A stretch of DNA of 64,000 nt. Source: Azospirillum oryzae. Its GTDB lineage: Bacteria > Pseudomonadota > Alphaproteobacteria > Azospirillales > Azospirillaceae. The translations under genes and the position numbers were made by a program. Below, piece after piece: positions 62,601 through 64,000 of this stretch (position 1 is the first letter of the stretch; each line of letters begins with the position of its first letter). The notes under the pieces were generated by a model. The model saw nothing but the letters and a program-made list of their open reading frames with translations, was not told the origin of the DNA and searched no databases. The stretch spans positions 118,794-182,793 of the forward strand of contig NZ_VTTM01000012.1 in assembly GCF_008364795.1 (NCBI RefSeq), given 5' to 3'.

Positions 62601-63117
62601 CGACGCCCGCGCGTCAACCACCCGCGGCTGGATGGGCCGCATGGTCGACCGGACCATAGGATTGGTCTATCCATTCCGCCCGGAAGACCGTAGCCACAGC
62701 CTGACCAGCCGGCGGATCACCGCGCTTTACGGCCAGCTCTATCAGCTTGACCGCCTCAATCAAGCGACCTTTGACGCATTGCCGGAGATGTTCGGTGTCG
62801 CCAACATAGACGCCTTCGTGCACCTGGGACGCATTGCCCGTGCCGGTCATGTGGTCGATGCCCACGGCGAGGAACGGTACCTGCCGAATATCCGAAGGCT
62901 GAAGCTGCCCATCACCTTTCTGCACGGTTCGTTGAACCACTGCTTCGCGCCTACCGGCACGCAACGCACGATGGAGCGACTGACCGCAGCCAACGGCCAT
63001 GAATGGTACGAACGGCATGTCATCGACGGGTACGGGCATATCGACTGCATCTTCGGCAAGGAGGCCGCGACCGCCGTCTATCCCTTGATCTTGAGACACC
63101 TAGACCGTTCAGCATGA
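59686..63117 (+). CDS. GMC oxidoreductase fused to alpha/beta hydrolase
   Basis: 1143 aa. FAD motif VVIVGSGYGGAVAASRLARAG (about residues 17-37), a Cys-rich insertion GCTLCGDCCSGCNVGAKNT (about 194-212) as in ChoD-like cholesterol oxidases, and the GMC tail VHPLGGCPMGETGTDG and CDGSVMPRSLGINPLLTI (about 530-550). A middle linker domain (about 590-800) links to an alpha/beta hydrolase: ILTHGLGVSS (833), nucleophile elbow VAHCFGS with Cys916 where Ser is usual, and a late GYGHIDCIFG with the catalytic His. The Cys elbow is like PHA synthase and dienelactone hydrolase. Operon with the phosphoesterase. Substrate unknown; steroid/lipid oxidation is a guess. Confidence 0.87.
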   Translation: MDRLSRPNTAIRPFYDVVIVGSGYGGAVAASRLARAGQSVAVLERGRELQPGDYPDTLLKAQAEAQIDTGAGGIGRPTALFDMRLNDDVHVVVGCGLGGTSLINANVALPPDPRVFDDPRFPLALRQDVGGGLVEAYTRARRMLEPVPYPEHVHLKKLDALRTAGVSLGHLANCPPIAVGFSDRVNHAGVFQKGCTLCGDCCSGCNVGAKNTVLMNYLPDAKAHGAEIFCEVGVRWLERTPGHDAWRVHFHRLGVGQNVFADAEDPAVEARIVVLAAGTLGSTEILLRSKEKGLPVSAAVGTRFSGNGDVLAFSYNNNASIEGVGLGTEAATYRPGTSSRRAPGPTITGVIDLRDTALDDGMVIEEGALPGALGPLLAAAFTGAAALVGDDTDDGLADDIQEKVREVESLLRGPYHGAINHTQTLLVMAHDGADGRLALRDDRLRVDWPGVGKRRAFGNIAERLRAVAEATGGTFIPNPLWTPLLHHELVTVHPLGGCPMGETGTDGAVDHACRVFRGADTAVYETLLVCDGSVMPRSLGINPLLTITAFAERAMALLAGREGWRFDDAPNPPVTGSEPAAGPVGLHFTERMAGWVGPPLAVDFEEAARQGRDTPSGSTGALSFIATIVVDDVARFIDDPEHSATLIGEVLAPALSSQPLTVTNGRFNLFCPDPGRVESKLMTYSMPLVAVDGSRYRLEGEKIVHDDRGFDLWPDTTTLYVTLRTGDDGEIIARGVLRLAVADFLKQLRTMRTTNAPTPEAGLRVLARFGHFFAGQLFTTFGGVFAGATAYDSNAVRKRRGLRACAPEVHVAETRDGKKLLLTQYKGGTKGPVILTHGLGVSSLIFTVDTIDTNLLEYLFAAGYDCWLLDYRASVALPYCEEGFTADTVATHDFEAAVQRVLALTGAASVQMVAHCFGSMTFFMAMLNGLCGVRSAVASQIAADADVPWFPQRLLAHMRAADLMRLVGVRVLDARASTTRGWMGRMVDRTIGLVYPFRPEDRSHSLTSRRITALYGQLYQLDRLNQATFDALPEMFGVANIDAFVHLGRIARAGHVVDAHGEERYLPNIRRLKLPITFLHGSLNHCFAPTGTQRTMERLTAANGHEWYERHVIDGYGHIDCIFGKEAATAVYPLILRHLDRSA

Positions 63118-63222
63118 CCTCCGCCCACCCCATCCTCAGCAATTAAGAACGTCGGCATCTGACCTGCCCCCCTGAACCCGCTCCAGCCCCTATTTGAGGG
63201 ATGGGCAAAACAGGAGGAAGGA

Positions 63223-63504
63223 ATGGCCCGTCGAAAGCGGCATACCCCCGAGCAGATCATCAGCATGCTGCGCGCCATCGAGGTGGCGGTAGCGCAAGGG
63301 CGCACGGTCGCGGAGACCTGCCGCGAGCACGCTATCTCGGAGCAGACTTACTACCGCTGGCGCGCCGAGTTCGGCGGCCTGAAGCTGGATCAGGCCAAGC
63401 GGCTCAAGGAACTGGAACGCGAGAACCAGCGCCTGCGCAAGGCGGTGGCCGACCTCACGCTGGACAAGCTGATCCTGCAGGAGGCGGCGCGGGGAAACTT
63501 CTGA
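63223..63504 (+). CDS. IS3-family transposase OrfA
   Basis: 93 aa. HTH domain RHTPEQIISMLRAIEVAVAQGRTVAETCREHAISEQTYYRWRAEFGG, then leucine-zipper-like LDQAKRLKELERENQRLRKAVADLTLDKLILQEAA. GGAGGAAGGA before ATG 63223. Contains the heptamer GGGAAAC at 63492-63498 (codon phase G-GGA-AAC), a standard -1 frameshift site that yields OrfAB. Confidence 0.93.
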   Translation: MARRKRHTPEQIISMLRAIEVAVAQGRTVAETCREHAISEQTYYRWRAEFGGLKLDQAKRLKELERENQRLRKAVADLTLDKLILQEAARGNF

Positions 63505-63938
63505 GCCCCGAGCGGCGCCGCGCCTGCGTCGGGCAGGTCCAGCAGACCCTTGGCGTCTCCGAACGCCGGGCCTGCCGGGTGCTTGGCCAGGCACGCTCGA
63601 CCCAGCGTCATGTATCCGTTGTTCCGGCCGACGAGGATGCGCTCACCGCCGCCATCTTGCGGCTGGCCGGTCAGTATGGCCGCTACGGCTACCGGCGCAT
63701 CACCGCCTTGCTGCGTCAGGCGGGCTGGCGGGTGAACCACAAGCGGGTCGAGCGGATCTGGCGCCGCGAGGGGCTGAAGGTACCCAAGAAGCAGCCCAAG
63801 CGTGGCCGGCTGTGGCTGAACGACGGCTCGTGCGTGCGTCTGCGCCCGAGTTGGCCGAACCACGTCTGCGCCTATGATTTCGTAACCGACCGCACCCACG
63901 ACGGCCGGAGCTTTCGCATGCTCGTACGCCTCCGGTGA
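63498..63938 (+). pseudogene. IS3-family transposase OrfB, truncated
   Basis: In the -1 frame relative to OrfA: SPERRRACVGQVQQTLGVSERRACRVLGQ (HTH_21-like), YGRYGYRRITALLRQAGWRVNHKRVERIWRREGLKVP, then RPSWPNHVCAYDFVTDRTHDGRSFRML, the first conserved strand of the DDE domain with its first Asp. The sequence then changes to VRLR-stop. The second Asp and the Glu are lost, so no active transposase is made from this copy. Confidence 0.88.
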
Positions 63939-64000
63939 GTGCCGCCTTGGCAAAATAGGGTCCGACGTCTGAGTTTTGCGTAGCGCGTCATCGCGCGGAC

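Larger units (their letters stand above)
63160..63938 (+). mobile_element. IS3-family element, right part missing
   Basis: Left end begins TGACCTGCCCCC near 63160. It contains OrfA (63223-63504) and the 5' half of OrfB. OrfB reading ends at 63938 after RMLVRLR, where the normal protein would go on into the DDE domain. No right terminal inverted repeat (rc of the left end) is seen up to 64000. The element was truncated by a second rearrangement near 63918; bases 63939-64000 look unrelated. Confidence 0.85.

Overview
This window is high-GC alphaproteobacterial chromosome, most likely from Azospirillum or a close relative. The PII gene at 9.5 kb encodes a protein of the GlnZ type as I remember it from Azospirillum brasilense. 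The argH/lipoprotein/lysA operon divergent from a TlpA gene and the RegBA redox two-component pair also fit Rhodospirillales. No tRNA, rRNA or CRISPR array is visible. Gene calls come from reading the sequence; no database search was run.

Core region, about 1-34.8 kb. A truncated HD-GYP gene is followed by dapB and a divergent zinc importer (znuA / znuCB) with a Zur-type box between the two transcripts. A 24-codon ORF lies between hairpins, then ftsK and a DapC-like aminotransferase. DUF2239, glnZ, ubiH-type, lolA and HdeD-like genes follow. Next is a regulatory stretch: a GST/HxlR pair, two AraC regulators with a LysE/DUF2000 pair, Lin0512 and Crp/Fnr. Then come a periplasmic-binding protein coupled to a hybrid histidine kinase, osmC, lysA-lptM-like-argH, TlpA, a double cyclic-nucleotide-binding protein, tenA, an ABC-2 exporter, RegB/RegA and a second Crp/Fnr.

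Polysaccharide cluster, 35-46.5 kb. It holds a Wzc-like tyrosine autokinase with a Tyr-rich tail, a Wzx-like flippase, a nucleotide-sugar dehydrogenase, an epimerase, GDP-L-fucose synthase and three GT4-like glycosyltransferases. No polymerase, outer-membrane exporter, initiating transferase or gmd is in view, so the locus depends on genes elsewhere. It is followed by an Lrp/AsnC regulator divergent from hppD.

Accessory region, about 48.2-64 kb. An envelope-stress-like block (DUF305, beta-propeller, ECF sigma and anti-sigma) precedes a 634-bp gene-free, AT-richer stretch with repeats. Then come decaying toxin-antitoxin genes: an intact HigA-type antitoxin with only the C-terminal third of its toxin, and another Xre antitoxin with a toxin scrap. 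A RES/Xre module follows, with a large perfect operator and a HEPN-like third gene. After it are an orphan lipoprotein operon, and a membrane metallophosphoesterase paired with a 1143-residue GMC-oxidoreductase/alpha-beta-hydrolase fusion that has a cysteine at the nucleophile position. The window ends in an IS3-family element with a canonical frameshift heptamer and a broken second ORF. Lower GC, broken genes and an IS element point to horizontally acquired DNA from about 51.6 kb onward. The phosphoesterase/GMC-hydrolase pair is the best candidate for an undescribed system.
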